NCBI RefSeq assembly: GCF_024464595.1
Contig: NZ_JANHAW010000004.1
Coordinates: 124,001-188,000 of the forward strand
Length of the DNA stretch: 64,000 nucleotides
Source of the DNA: Halobellus litoreus
GTDB lineage: Archaea > Halobacteriota > Halobacteria > Halobacteriales > Haloferacaceae
Direction of reading: 5' to 3'
Positions 18,501 through 26,520 of the stretch are shown one piece after another. Under the pieces are notes generated by a model. It was given only the letters and a program-made list of their open reading frames with translations. It ran no database searches and had not been told where the DNA came from. Positions within the stretch are counted from its first letter, which is position 1, and every line of letters begins with the position of its first letter. A program made the position numbers and the translations under genes.

Positions 18501-19338
18501 AATCACCGGCGGGCCCCGTGGAGAACTCCCAGTGGTAGTACACCGGCAGTCGGATCTGCCCAGTCGACTCGCCGTCGTCCCACGCGGGATCGACGATGCG
18601 GTCGTCGCCGGGATAGGGGTCCTTCCCGAGGCCAGCACGGACTCCTGGTTCGAACGTCGGGACGACACACGCGTGGTACGATTCGTTCTCCTGGAGCCGT
18701 CTCGGTGAGAGCAGCCGGGAGAGCGTCACGTTCGACTGGCCACGAAATGTCGACCGGATCGCGGCAGAGTCGGACGTCTGGATGTTGCCGACGAGCTGCG
18801 TATGCGCCCACGCCCAGCACTCCGAGAGGTCGGGTAATTCCGCGCCGGGGTCGGCTGGTCCACCGATTTCCAGCACCGGGAGGGGGTTCGACCGATTCCC
18901 GCCCTGCCCACCGTGTTGCAGGGTGACGCCATCCTGATCCCGGACGGTCACGAGGCACAGCCACGGTCGGAGTCGGCCGTCACTTGCTGTCGCCTTCGCC
19001 GGCGTAAACAACCAGGGTATGTCGGGTCTGTCGAACTCGACCGCGGGGAAGTAGTTCGGCGGAAAGTTCGCGGTCCCCGACTCTGGTTCTGTCCGGACGA
19101 CCTGCCGGTGGTCGATCCCCGTCACTTCACCCGGACCGTACACGTCGAGTTGCTTCGTGACCGTCTCTTCTGCCTTCGGCCCACCCGTCTCGGCTGGTGG
19201 ACTCCCCGTTACGGTCGTCTCGAGAGCGAGCTTTCCATGGGTGAGTGGTCCGCTCCCCGGATCCTCGTTCGTGGGGATGTAGCCCCCCCGGACGAACGGG
19301 AAGAAGTGGTACTGCGTCTGTCTGGGGTTGTTGCTCAT
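15526..19338 (-). CDS. Third gene of the giant operon, unknown 1270-residue protein
   Basis: The start codon directly follows the stop of the 1169-residue gene with no gap. The N-terminus begins HFFPFVRGGYIP, then LDVYGPGEVTGIDHRQVVRT near residue 63-85 and DRPDIPWLFTPA near 105, blocks that look well conserved. Residues about 590-900 are helical and hold ten cysteines (for example SECEAICGNE, ELCRDVCGEG, GVCGPPP), which is unusual for a haloarchaeal protein and suggests metal binding or disulfides. The C-terminal part (FRRFWDRRG near 1010, then SVTWQRPFRKA at the end) again looks ordered. No signal peptide or catalytic motif is recognised. The function is unknown. Confidence 0.94.
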   Translation of the reverse strand: MSNNPRQTQYHFFPFVRGGYIPTNEDPGSGPLTHGKLALETTVTGSPPAETGGPKAEETVTKQLDVYGPGEVTGIDHRQVVRTEPESGTANFPPNYFPAVEFDRPDIPWLFTPAKATASDGRLRPWLCLVTVRDQDGVTLQHGGQGGNRSNPLPVLEIGGPADPGAELPDLSECWAWAHTQLVGNIQTSDSAAIRSTFRGQSNVTLSRLLSPRRLQENESYHACVVPTFEPGVRAGLGKDPYPGDDRIVDPAWDDGESTGQIRLPVYYHWEFSTGPAGDFESLVRRLTPEQHSGLGIRAVDASDPGPTALESAGEETVDLEGALRSVEPSSGSASPDGQPAPPRSYDPDKQRTLRDILNRASALSDPIELQGPEGDTPTLGPPLYGQWPVAEPLVPDSGGQPVWLRELNLDPRFRLPAGFGTRVVRDQQEHLLASAWEQVGSLRQANQILRFGQFGREPSRGIHDDLADLDAPSLLQLTASLHARVNWEDDQSTAATARHRIDESRLPRAVLSPSFRRLTRTGGSIARRFETADATLSVPDAIRGLNDGSLTLGTESPPSGMATLDLTVDDDSLASMLCANARARVASVEERRREWSLTRDEYWDDGQLLQELVERCQEVVRALPSSGARPSRGGGRLQQLVDDLRSECEAICGNEREGWEDSLLGDLRTAIGDESLPEIVRVIVELQDHVAVALELTEELVTAAGEEDDTEVLRETLREDCDQLESRFHLLIVRFGAALLAHHCLGARDSLLAVRDALEQCREAESYEDVTRHVDRIDELCRDVCGEGETVTDVLDADRVLAELNEDIRDGDVDSVRTTLRELRQVLERVRYLISRIRSTASREKWLDAIGPALDDLGEECDEFAAILERLEGRLAEYPVDHVAEQLGPGVCGPPPTEPDPPLDIGAVSGGITAAIDPRSTIPRRISGRLGGVDLTSRADALEQIIESPEFTQPMYEPLRDLSEEYLLPSVGEIPMDSVGVLETNPAFVEAYMVGLSHEMGRELRWHEYPTDLRWTYFRRFWDRRGTVPEPTADELDDINPVHTWRDDVALGDQPSEDGTAVEPSIVLLIRGELLERFPNTTIYAAEAIPEGEGPYAEGEPIPRIPDLPDPSATDPSDQTGSTKYPVFRGTLEPDITFLGFDLTPDEAFGTTTEADDLGWFFVLEEPPGDPRFGLDEPGESPSGECSSLKTWDDLDWGHLSPEGAASYVELASLAGGQGAGSSDLVGKKIGDVVWGKNSAHMASVTWQRPFRKAVHADDMLPTNPAGGQ

Positions 19339-22300
19339 TCAGCTAATCCCTCCATCACTCGCTTCGTGCATCGCGACGACCTGAAGGTCGCCAGACTTCT
19401 CTGGATGCTCGTCTACGTGTCGGCTCAACGCCTGCTCGGCCTCGGTCCGCGTCGCACCATCGATGACGACGCCTTCCCGAGACAGGTCGGCAGAACTAGC
19501 GACGACGTACCCAGTCTCTTCCACGTCGATGCGCTGGTCCGGGCCGTCGTACTTCGCCTGCCCTGTAGTGCGTGTCTCTGCCTGGGCGACCGCACTCGAA
19601 TTCGCCAGCGCGTTGGCGACATCGAGCGGCAGGCCGAGTGGGTCATCGAAGGGTTTGGCGTACACGTCGAGCGACGCATCGTCGACGTCGGTCTCGTACT
19701 CGAGCGTCGTGGTCGTGATGAGCGACGGGTCGGATTCGCCGCCGTACGCCAGGAGGTCGTTCCCGATTCGTCTGCCTGCAGGGAGTCGCTCGAATCCAGG
19801 GCGGGAGAGCTTCTCGTCGTCCGTCAGGTCGAAGTACTGGGCCGGTGCGAACTGCTCTCGAATCGCCTCCCCTGCCGGGGGTCGTGGCTGCTCTGCCGTC
19901 CCTGGCTGTGTCTGTGAGCTCCCCTCGATGGAGACGTCCGTGATCCCGAACGTATCGTATCTGAGCGGGGCTGCGCTACCGTATCTGTCGATCGCGATGT
20001 CGAGGGGGACGACTCGCTGGCGAACACTGAGCGTGCCGAGGGGGTGTGCGAGGACCTCTCCGTCGGTGGCGTCCACGTCACGGAGCGAGACGACAGTCCG
20101 GTTGTCTTCGGGGAGCTGGGCTGCCCAGTTCCCGTCTCGCTCGATTGCCGCCTGCAGTTCACCGAGGACGTCCGGCGGTGGAAGCGTGGACGGGTCGGCT
20201 CGCTCGCCGAACTTTTTCTCGACGCTGACCGAGAACGAGAAGAACAGTATCTTGAACTTCGCTCGGCCTTTGACGTGCCACGGCGCTGGCCCCGAGAACA
20301 TCCCCTCGAACGAGATGGACATCAGCGTCGAGCCGCCGACTTTGAGGGCGACCCCTGCAGCCACGTCGACCACGAATTTGAACGGATCGAACTGGAAGAG
20401 GGCGTCGAAGCCGAGGTATCCACTGATGCTGAACTTCCCGGCTGCCGCGTAGAGGTCGACTCGAGCCCCGAACTGCACCGTATTCGAGGTGACCGCGAAG
20501 TAGCCAGCGAGTCGTAATCGCGGGTTGTTCCCCGGACAGAGGTTGAGCGAGAGTCGCCGGAGGTCGGGGAACTCTGGCGGTGGGGTGAATCGCGGATTGA
20601 ATCCACCGACCGACAACCCGAACCCCGGATTATCCCCCCAGCTCGAACGTAACGCCATATCTCCGGTGATGACGAGCGTGACGATCCGGGAATCGGAGAG
20701 GCTGGCGTCCACGGAGGCCGTCCCCTCACCGAAGTCGACGACTCCGAGGGCGTCCATATTGAGTTCGATGAGTGCGCCTTCTTCGGCGGGCAGCACGGCG
20801 CTGATTCTGCCGAGGATAGCCAGCCGGATCGGTGCCGGGAGCTCCAGGAGGATGCCGACGTCGGCGGTGACGATGGGTGGGGTCCCCCACGCGAATCGCG
20901 CCATCGGCCCGATCACGTGTCGGTCGTTCATCGGTGGGAAGATGCTACGGAGGTCGCTGATGAGCTGTGGTGCGTTCCGAACGGGATCTTCCGGGAAGAG
21001 GACGGACTTCATCGATCCCTTCTTGAGCCCGGATCGCAGGACGTCGAACTGGGTCGTCCGGTTGACGCCGAGCAGTCCACCGAGTGCGTTGAGCGTGACG
21101 CCCATCCCGAGTTGGATCGGGGGGAACTCACCGGAGATGATGATCAGCAGCGAGAACCCATCCTCGCCGCCTGGGAGTCGGGTCGTAAGCAGGCCGACCG
21201 CGTTGACGACGATGTCCCCGAACGCGAGCTTCAGCGTTCCCTCGTATCGCTCGTTTTCGGCGTCGAACGAGAGATAGCCCTCACCGGTCACCGCGCTTGC
21301 GTCTATCGAGATACCGAATCCTTTCGGTGGGCTGAACCCTACGTCCGCATCGACCGGACCGAACGTTCCGTCGCGCCCCGCAGGGAAGTCGATCTCGGCC
21401 TCGATTCCGATACGTTCGACGACACCCGAGATGGGTCCGAGCGTGACACCGATCGAGGCGGTTCCCTCCATCACGACGCCCCGGTCGGCGACGGAGAGGC
21501 CGAGGAAGATCTCGGAGAGCGTCACCGGACCGAGCGACCGATGCTGGGGGAGCGAGACGGAGAGCGAACCGCCACCTTGGAAGAAGAGGCCGGAGTCCGA
21601 GGACCACCCCACGGAGGTGTCGATGTCGGTTTCGATACCACTGGCGGGGAGGATCGACCGCAGGAAGCCGTCCGCCTCGGCGGGTATGACGGCCAGGCGC
21701 GTTCCGACGGGGAGTTCGACGAGGAAGGAGGCGTCGTCGCCAGAGTACTCGACGGCAGCACGGGCCGATACAGAGGTCAGCGAGAGGTTACTGGCACTCT
21801 CGTCGCCGAGTAACACGGTCGGGTCGCCGTCCACCGTGCTTCGTTCGAGTTCGACCGACCCCCGGAGTTCCGTCGGCGTGCTGGTACTGCCGGGTGTGAG
21901 GAGCGTCGCACCGCCGGGACGAACGACGAGAGCGCAGTCCGTGGCTCCCGCGGCGGAGAGGTCGATGGAGAACGTCCAGTCGTCGTCGAGACGCACCGTC
22001 TCGTCCAGTCGTCCGTCCGCGGAACCGGCTCCCGTCAGTGACTGGAGACCGTACGGAGCGATGGCGATCCCGGGGGGCCGACCGAGCGGCGACGACGGCG
22101 CCGTGACTAAGAACAGCCCCGCTTCTCTTTCGCCTTCAGCCGTGTCGAGGTAGACGATCGGGATCCGAAGCCGTTCCGTGACGAGATCCCCGTCCCCTGG
22201 GGCGATACTCCGCCACCGCTCGGTCGGTGGTTGCGGCTCGAGACTTGCTGGGATTTTCAATCCAAGGAGGATACCTCGTAGGTGTGAGAGCAGCTGAAGG

Positions 22301-22848
22301 CCGTCGAACGCCTCACTCCCCCATCGGTATCGCCGACGCACGTACTGATTCGGTGATGTCAGCGAATCCACCAGACGTCCGAAGTCGAGCGCTTCGGGAT
22401 ACCCCCGTTCGTCCTCCGATACAGCGCCGACGATCTGGATCAGATCGAAGAGTTGCGGATGTTCTTCGGAGACGTACCTGACGAGAAGGTAGTCGAAGAG
22501 GGGTTCGACGACGTCCGGGTCGTCGACGTACGCTTCGAATTGCAGGTCGTCCAGCCGATGAACTGCGTCGACCAGCGTCTTCGAGAGAGAGACGATCCGG
22601 GATAGGTCCTCGACGTCCGGTGGCTCGTCACCAGTCAACAGCGACTCTAGCGTCTGATACGCGTCGGAGACATCGTTCGCGATGGATTCGAGATTACTCT
22701 TGTCTGCTAGAACGTACTCCAGGTCGACTCCCGCCTCCGTCGCGAGGAAGACGAGTCCGTCCGGTCCATCCTCCGCTGCGGTTCCGAGTGGTTCGACGAA
22801 CTTCCTGAACTCTGCCGCGATCCCGACTTTCGTGTGCTGGGGTGCCAT
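19339..22848 (-). CDS. Second gene of the giant operon, DUF6603-like beta-rich protein
   Basis: A protein of 1169 residues. The first 200 residues are helical. From about 200 onwards it is almost all short alternating beta strands with few charges (SVSLPQHRSLGPVTLSEIFL, GISIDASAVTGEGYLSFD, GFSLLIIISGEFPPIQLG). Residues about 590-885 match my memory of DUF6603, with FNPRFTPPPEFPDLRRL and VSVEKKFGE. Such continuous beta sheet could form a long groove or barrel-like rod, but that is inference. The C-terminal 280 residues are more polar and end in a small domain with YVVASSADLSREGVVIDG. It begins 12 bp after the first gene and abuts the third. No enzymatic motif is visible. Confidence 0.93.
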   Translation of the reverse strand: MAPQHTKVGIAAEFRKFVEPLGTAAEDGPDGLVFLATEAGVDLEYVLADKSNLESIANDVSDAYQTLESLLTGDEPPDVEDLSRIVSLSKTLVDAVHRLDDLQFEAYVDDPDVVEPLFDYLLVRYVSEEHPQLFDLIQIVGAVSEDERGYPEALDFGRLVDSLTSPNQYVRRRYRWGSEAFDGLQLLSHLRGILLGLKIPASLEPQPPTERWRSIAPGDGDLVTERLRIPIVYLDTAEGEREAGLFLVTAPSSPLGRPPGIAIAPYGLQSLTGAGSADGRLDETVRLDDDWTFSIDLSAAGATDCALVVRPGGATLLTPGSTSTPTELRGSVELERSTVDGDPTVLLGDESASNLSLTSVSARAAVEYSGDDASFLVELPVGTRLAVIPAEADGFLRSILPASGIETDIDTSVGWSSDSGLFFQGGGSLSVSLPQHRSLGPVTLSEIFLGLSVADRGVVMEGTASIGVTLGPISGVVERIGIEAEIDFPAGRDGTFGPVDADVGFSPPKGFGISIDASAVTGEGYLSFDAENERYEGTLKLAFGDIVVNAVGLLTTRLPGGEDGFSLLIIISGEFPPIQLGMGVTLNALGGLLGVNRTTQFDVLRSGLKKGSMKSVLFPEDPVRNAPQLISDLRSIFPPMNDRHVIGPMARFAWGTPPIVTADVGILLELPAPIRLAILGRISAVLPAEEGALIELNMDALGVVDFGEGTASVDASLSDSRIVTLVITGDMALRSSWGDNPGFGLSVGGFNPRFTPPPEFPDLRRLSLNLCPGNNPRLRLAGYFAVTSNTVQFGARVDLYAAAGKFSISGYLGFDALFQFDPFKFVVDVAAGVALKVGGSTLMSISFEGMFSGPAPWHVKGRAKFKILFFSFSVSVEKKFGERADPSTLPPPDVLGELQAAIERDGNWAAQLPEDNRTVVSLRDVDATDGEVLAHPLGTLSVRQRVVPLDIAIDRYGSAAPLRYDTFGITDVSIEGSSQTQPGTAEQPRPPAGEAIREQFAPAQYFDLTDDEKLSRPGFERLPAGRRIGNDLLAYGGESDPSLITTTTLEYETDVDDASLDVYAKPFDDPLGLPLDVANALANSSAVAQAETRTTGQAKYDGPDQRIDVEETGYVVASSADLSREGVVIDGATRTEAEQALSRHVDEHPEKSGDLQVVAMHEASDGGIS

Positions 22849-22860
22849 CGAAGACTCTCC

Positions 22861-25026
22861 TCAGAGGTCCTCGTCTATCTTCGCTCGTCCCCGGACGACG
22901 AACGGACTTCGGTGCGTTTCGCTCTCGATCGCCCCGCCAGCCACGTCCGGGAACAGATCGGGCTGGAGGAGTTCCACCTCTACCCATCCCTGTTGGCCAG
23001 GCGCAGTCAGTTCCTGTCGCGAGACGCCGAACACGTCTTCGCAATCTGCGCTCTCGAGTGTTCCCCAGAACGACGTGACTTCCTGTTCATCCCTCCCCTT
23101 ACTGCCCGGACATTTGAACTGGAACTCGAACTCGGCACCGTTCTCGGCTTTGCCGGAGATCTTCGGATACACCGTCTTGAATTCGTTCCAACTCTTGGAT
23201 AGATCTGGCACCCGGAATCTGTGTGTCACCGGAGCGAGTCCCGATACCTTCGTGTTGCCCTTGGCTTTCTGTAGAAGGTGCCGGAGAGGGAAGATACTCC
23301 AGTACTGGCTGAGCCCGGGCAAGAACTTCTCGACGGGGACTGTCACCCACGGTCGGACGTTTATCTGTGTGTGCGAGCGGGTGGATTTCAACTCGCTCAC
23401 CTCCAGCTTCGTCTTGAACTCCCCACTCTCGTACTTCAGGTCGGGCTCGTCGAGTTTGAACCCCCGCTGCATCGAGAACCACGCGGACAACTGCCGGGGG
23501 AAGTTCGGTCTCCAGAGTCGGAGGTCCTTCTTCGGATCGCGGAACTCTCCCCACTTGAATGCCATCTCGCTCGGATCCTCGTACTTGGCGGCTGTCTTCA
23601 GGAGGGCATCCACAGAGCCACCCTGCAACGCTTCGATGGGGTCGAACCACTCCGTCCCGAAATAGGAGTTCTGTAACCAGCGCTCGATGGGGGAATCGGC
23701 GCTGAAGATGATCAAGAGGGTTCCGACGGCAAGAACGAGGAGCCCTACTGGACCCAGAACTGACGTGTACGCGACAGTCGATAGCAACAGGAGGCCCTGA
23801 CCGCCGGCAGCGAGGAAGGCACCGGTCGCGACCGACTTATCTCCGTATCGCAAGGCTGACTGAGCGCGTTTCAGATCGAGGCACATATCCACCACTGAGA
23901 AGACTGCGAGCGTCTTCCCGAGGAAGGACCGGAAGGTCTTCCGCAGTCTCTTGAGGTTGTGTTTTGCGTCCTTGGCGACGATATCTGCGAGCCGATCGTA
24001 CAGCCGCAGCCCGTCGTCGATGACCTCGGCGAAGATCTTGGTGAACTCGAATACGTTCTGGAGCGTGGGATCGCCCAGCACCTTGTCGAACTGTAATATC
24101 GCTCGCGGAATCCGGATCGCTGCGGCGATGACTGTGTTTGCGATGACCGCGTTTCTCCCGGTCATCAGCCGCTCGGCGTCGGGTTTGGTACTCTTCCCTA
24201 TCTTGGACTCCTCGTCCTTGACGATCTCCTCCCCGATCGCGACCATCTGGTCCTCGAAGCTCTGTGCGAGTTTGCTCGCCTCCCCCGCCCCCGAGGTCTG
24301 CTGAAGCTTCGTCGGGTCGACGAACTTCGAGATCAGTGTCCGCCAGAACTGGTTCGCTTTCTTCACCTCCTCCGTGGTGTGTTTGGTTCGGAGGAACTGG
24401 ACGATACCCGGGAACATATTCATCGCGAACGTCGACAGCTTCTCGTACTCGGAGAGGTGTTGCCTGAACTCCGATACCTGCTCGTCGAGTGATTTCGAGG
24501 GGTCGATCTGGTGTCCGGGGAACTGTTCCAGAAGGACATTCGGCGGAAACACCGGGGTCTCATCGCTGAACTGGCGTCGAATGAAGTCGAGTCCCACCTT
24601 GGTTCCGGACAGACCTTCGATCAACTCCGCCGCTTTCTGTTCCATCCCGGGAGGAAGCGTGGTCGACTGCTGGGGGGACTTCGTTCGCCAGAACGCCTGC
24701 CTGAACGACGGACTTTCGAGGTGGGTGACCAGCCTGTCGGTGCTCCGTTCGAGTTTCTCTCTCCGTCGTTCTACGACGGAGGAGTATCTCTTGTACCTGG
24801 GGTCGAGAACGTCTTTCAGGTCCTGATGACTCGGGAGATCGTCGTCCTTTCCCCACTCCTCGTTCTGACTGGTCTCCCGGAGGTTGTCGATCCAGGACCA
24901 CAGGGTGAGCTTTCCCTTCGGTTTGGACGTGACCCTTCGCCAATCGACGAGTGCGTTCTCGAAGCTCTTGTGGAGCACCAGAGCCTCGCCCACCGGCCCG
25001 TACGTGCCTGCTACTTTCCCCGCCAT
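22861..25026 (-). CDS. First gene of the giant operon, pore-toxin-like 721-residue protein
   Basis: The operon's first gene, starting at the ATG MAGKVAGTYGPVGEAL. The N-terminal 390 residues are helical and unusually rich in lysine for a haloarchaeon. Residues about 395-445 form two hydrophobic segments (ATGAFLAAGGQGLLLLSTVA and GPVGLLVLAVGTLLIIF). They are followed by SPIERWLQNSYFG, a tryptophan-leucine ... phenylalanine-glycine motif that recalls the region after the membrane segments of VasX-like type VI secretion effectors. The C-terminal 260 residues are beta-rich. This suggests a membrane-active or pore-forming protein, but the likeness is from motif memory only. Its basic composition contrasts with the acidic partners encoded next to it. 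Confidence 0.92.
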   Translation of the reverse strand: MAGKVAGTYGPVGEALVLHKSFENALVDWRRVTSKPKGKLTLWSWIDNLRETSQNEEWGKDDDLPSHQDLKDVLDPRYKRYSSVVERRREKLERSTDRLVTHLESPSFRQAFWRTKSPQQSTTLPPGMEQKAAELIEGLSGTKVGLDFIRRQFSDETPVFPPNVLLEQFPGHQIDPSKSLDEQVSEFRQHLSEYEKLSTFAMNMFPGIVQFLRTKHTTEEVKKANQFWRTLISKFVDPTKLQQTSGAGEASKLAQSFEDQMVAIGEEIVKDEESKIGKSTKPDAERLMTGRNAVIANTVIAAAIRIPRAILQFDKVLGDPTLQNVFEFTKIFAEVIDDGLRLYDRLADIVAKDAKHNLKRLRKTFRSFLGKTLAVFSVVDMCLDLKRAQSALRYGDKSVATGAFLAAGGQGLLLLSTVAYTSVLGPVGLLVLAVGTLLIIFSADSPIERWLQNSYFGTEWFDPIEALQGGSVDALLKTAAKYEDPSEMAFKWGEFRDPKKDLRLWRPNFPRQLSAWFSMQRGFKLDEPDLKYESGEFKTKLEVSELKSTRSHTQINVRPWVTVPVEKFLPGLSQYWSIFPLRHLLQKAKGNTKVSGLAPVTHRFRVPDLSKSWNEFKTVYPKISGKAENGAEFEFQFKCPGSKGRDEQEVTSFWGTLESADCEDVFGVSRQELTAPGQQGWVEVELLQPDLFPDVAGGAIESETHRSPFVVRGRAKIDEDL

Positions 25027-25160
25027 TTTCTCGTGGACTGTGTGTCCTCTGGCAATCTACTACCTCTCGAGGTGGTCTGACGATTCTGTGACTGGAGCGT
25101 CATCATGTCCGTGATAGATACACTCGGAGCACGCTCGCGAAGTGTGGTGTGTTATCAATC

Positions 25161-25176
25161 ATATGGCCGACCATAT
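25161..25176. promoter_or_regulatory. Palindrome and TATA elements upstream of the giant operon
   Basis: ATATGG-CCGA-CCATAT (25161-25176) is a perfect dyad in an AT-rich patch that also holds TATA-like sequences on the minus strand (25171-25190). It lies about 135 bp before the first gene of the operon. The remaining 25027-25160 shows no gene and would be a leader if transcription starts here. Confidence 0.45.
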
Positions 25177-25358
25177 AATGGCATATTATCGACATCGCTA
25201 AAAGGATTTTTCACCCCCTGGGAGAATATCTCGAAGATGAGTGTATAGCGAGGCACTACGTCGGTGAGACACCGGGTTTCAGTCAACTGGTGATATTTAT
25301 GCGACTTTACTGATAGCCCCCCCGGAGTTAATATACTGATGGCTAAGTTTGAACTCGT

Positions 25359-25775
25359 ATGACGGAGCAACCTCTCACCGATCCTCCCGGCGCTCTAACC
25401 CAGGATAGCCTACCGATCGCGGGGGTTGGAGGCTCGTATTGCTCGTTCGGGGCCTCTACACGGTCGGTCTGGGCGCCGGATTGTTCATCAACGTGCTCAC
25501 CGACACCTTGCTGTCCGTCGAGACTCTTCTCCTCCTCTTCGGGTTGCTCACCCTGGTCGATGGTGGACTGCTCCTACTCACTGCGGTCGACATCACCGAA
25601 CGGCGTATCGATAGCTGGTGGCTCACCACGAGCGACCTGTTCGGCCTCGGGAGAGGGCTGATACTGCTGGGTCTCGCGTATCGGGGCACGGGAGGGATTG
25701 GCATCCTGACCATACTGCTCGCCGTATGGACACTCTCGGCAGGAACCTGCTCGTACGTCGCTGGATACGTACTGG
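25359..25775 (+). pseudogene. Membrane-protein gene, frameshifted
   Basis: A TATA-like TTAATATAC (25329-25337) lies 28 bp before an ATG at 25359, as in leaderless haloarchaeal genes. The reading MTEQPLTDPPGALTQDSLPI then meets a G run at 25421-25425. Adding one G would join it to the frame RLVLLVRGLYTVGLGAGL, which holds about four membrane segments (TLLLLFGLLTLVDGGLLLL, GILTILLAVWTLSAGTCSY). So the gene is either frameshifted or carries a base-calling error. Its end is altered by the palindromic insertion at 25776: without the insertion the frame would stop at a TGA right after the target TA. The function is unknown. Confidence 0.55.
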
Positions 25776-25855
25776 TAGTGTTTACTGTAACTGTTTACCG
25801 GCGCTCCGCCGACCCGTCTTGGCGGAGCGCCGGTAATGACTTACAGTAAACACTA
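25776..25855. mobile_element. 80-bp nested palindromic MITE-like insertion flanked by TA
   Basis: TAGTGTTTACTGTAA (25776-25790) is the exact inverse of 25841-25855. Inside it TTACCGGCGCTCCGCC (25795-25810) is the exact inverse of 25821-25836, around a 10-bp loop. The outermost TA on each side is probably a duplicated TA target, which would make it a 76-bp non-autonomous element of IS630/Tc1-mariner type. It carries no gene. It separates the two membrane-protein frames. Confidence 0.65.
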
Positions 25856-26275
25856 TGAGACATCAGGTCGGTCTGGCCTGGCCGTGAGTGGTGCAGTTAC
25901 GACCGCGTTCGGCCTCATCACGGGCGGGTTCTGGCTCGAACGTGTGGCCGTCGACACTCTGGCAATATCTGGGGCGACGTATCTGCTGACTGTTGGGGCC
26001 GTCTATCTGACTCTGAGTCTCCAGACCCACACCGTCCAGCCACCTGATTCGGGGAAGATTACTGGTCTCGCTAGCCACCTCGACGTCGCGATCGAGACGT
26101 ACGGGGTAGACCTTTCGACGTACAGGAATCAGTTAGGGGGATCTCGCACGGCCCCTCACGTCGAGAAAGCGACCCGAGCGATTGAGGAGGCAAATCAGAT
26201 GCTCGGCAAGGCGAGTCAGCGTCTGGAACAGGGGGACCTGATCGCCTGCCTCGAGTACTTCACCGTACCGATGTG
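25856..26275 (+). pseudogene. Remnant of a membrane/helical protein, 5' end disturbed by the MITE
   Basis: The frame from inside the MITE reads ETSGRSGLAVSGAVTTAFG, two hydrophobic segments (FGLITGGFWLERVAVDTLAI and YLLTVGAVYLTLSL), then a soluble helical part (ATRAIEEANQMLGKASQRLE) to about EYFTVP at 26270. After that the frame only reads the antisense of the zinc-finger fragment, so the original 3' end was lost at a junction near 26275. The ATG at 25836 lies inside the MITE and is not the original start. It was probably the second gene of a small membrane-protein pair. The function is unknown. Confidence 0.45.
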
Positions 26276-26345
26276 CGGAGGCAATATGGCCACCGAGGTT
26301 GCTGACCGCTTCGAACGTGGCATCACAGTAGTCGCATTCGTACAT
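26275..26345 (-). pseudogene. Truncated C2H2 zinc-finger gene
   Basis: The minus strand from the ATG at 26345 reads MYECDYCDATFEAVSNLGGH and then IASAH, a canonical C-X2-C-X12-H-X4-H finger. After about RYGEVLEAG the frame enters the antisense of the membrane-protein remnant, so the gene is cut at a recombination junction near 26275. Small C2H2 proteins are common in haloarchaea. Confidence 0.55.
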
Positions 26346-26520
26346 CTTTGTGTCACTCGCCGGTCTGCTTGCGCTGGCACCCATCGCGGCGCCAGAAAAA
26401 CTGTTCTCAAGGTCGTGGCTGCGCGCACAGCGACCACCGGGACGAGCACGGAGCGGAGGGTGGGGCGGCGGGGTCTGGGTCGGTCCGGCACGTAGCAAAA
26501 AAGAGAGCCGCGATGACCGG

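Noticed and set aside
18913-20452. Plus-strand frames of more than 300 codons inside the giant operon
   Set aside because: They lie wholly antisense to genes with convincing protein composition and have serine- or arginine-rich shadow composition.
7022-25026. Giant operon as a phage tail or contractile injection system
   Set aside because: No sheath, tube, baseplate, LysM spike or AAA+ ATPase signature was seen in any of the five proteins.
25155-25370. 71-codon frame upstream of the giant operon
   Set aside because: It crosses the AT-rich promoter and dyad region and has no acidic bias or convincing start.
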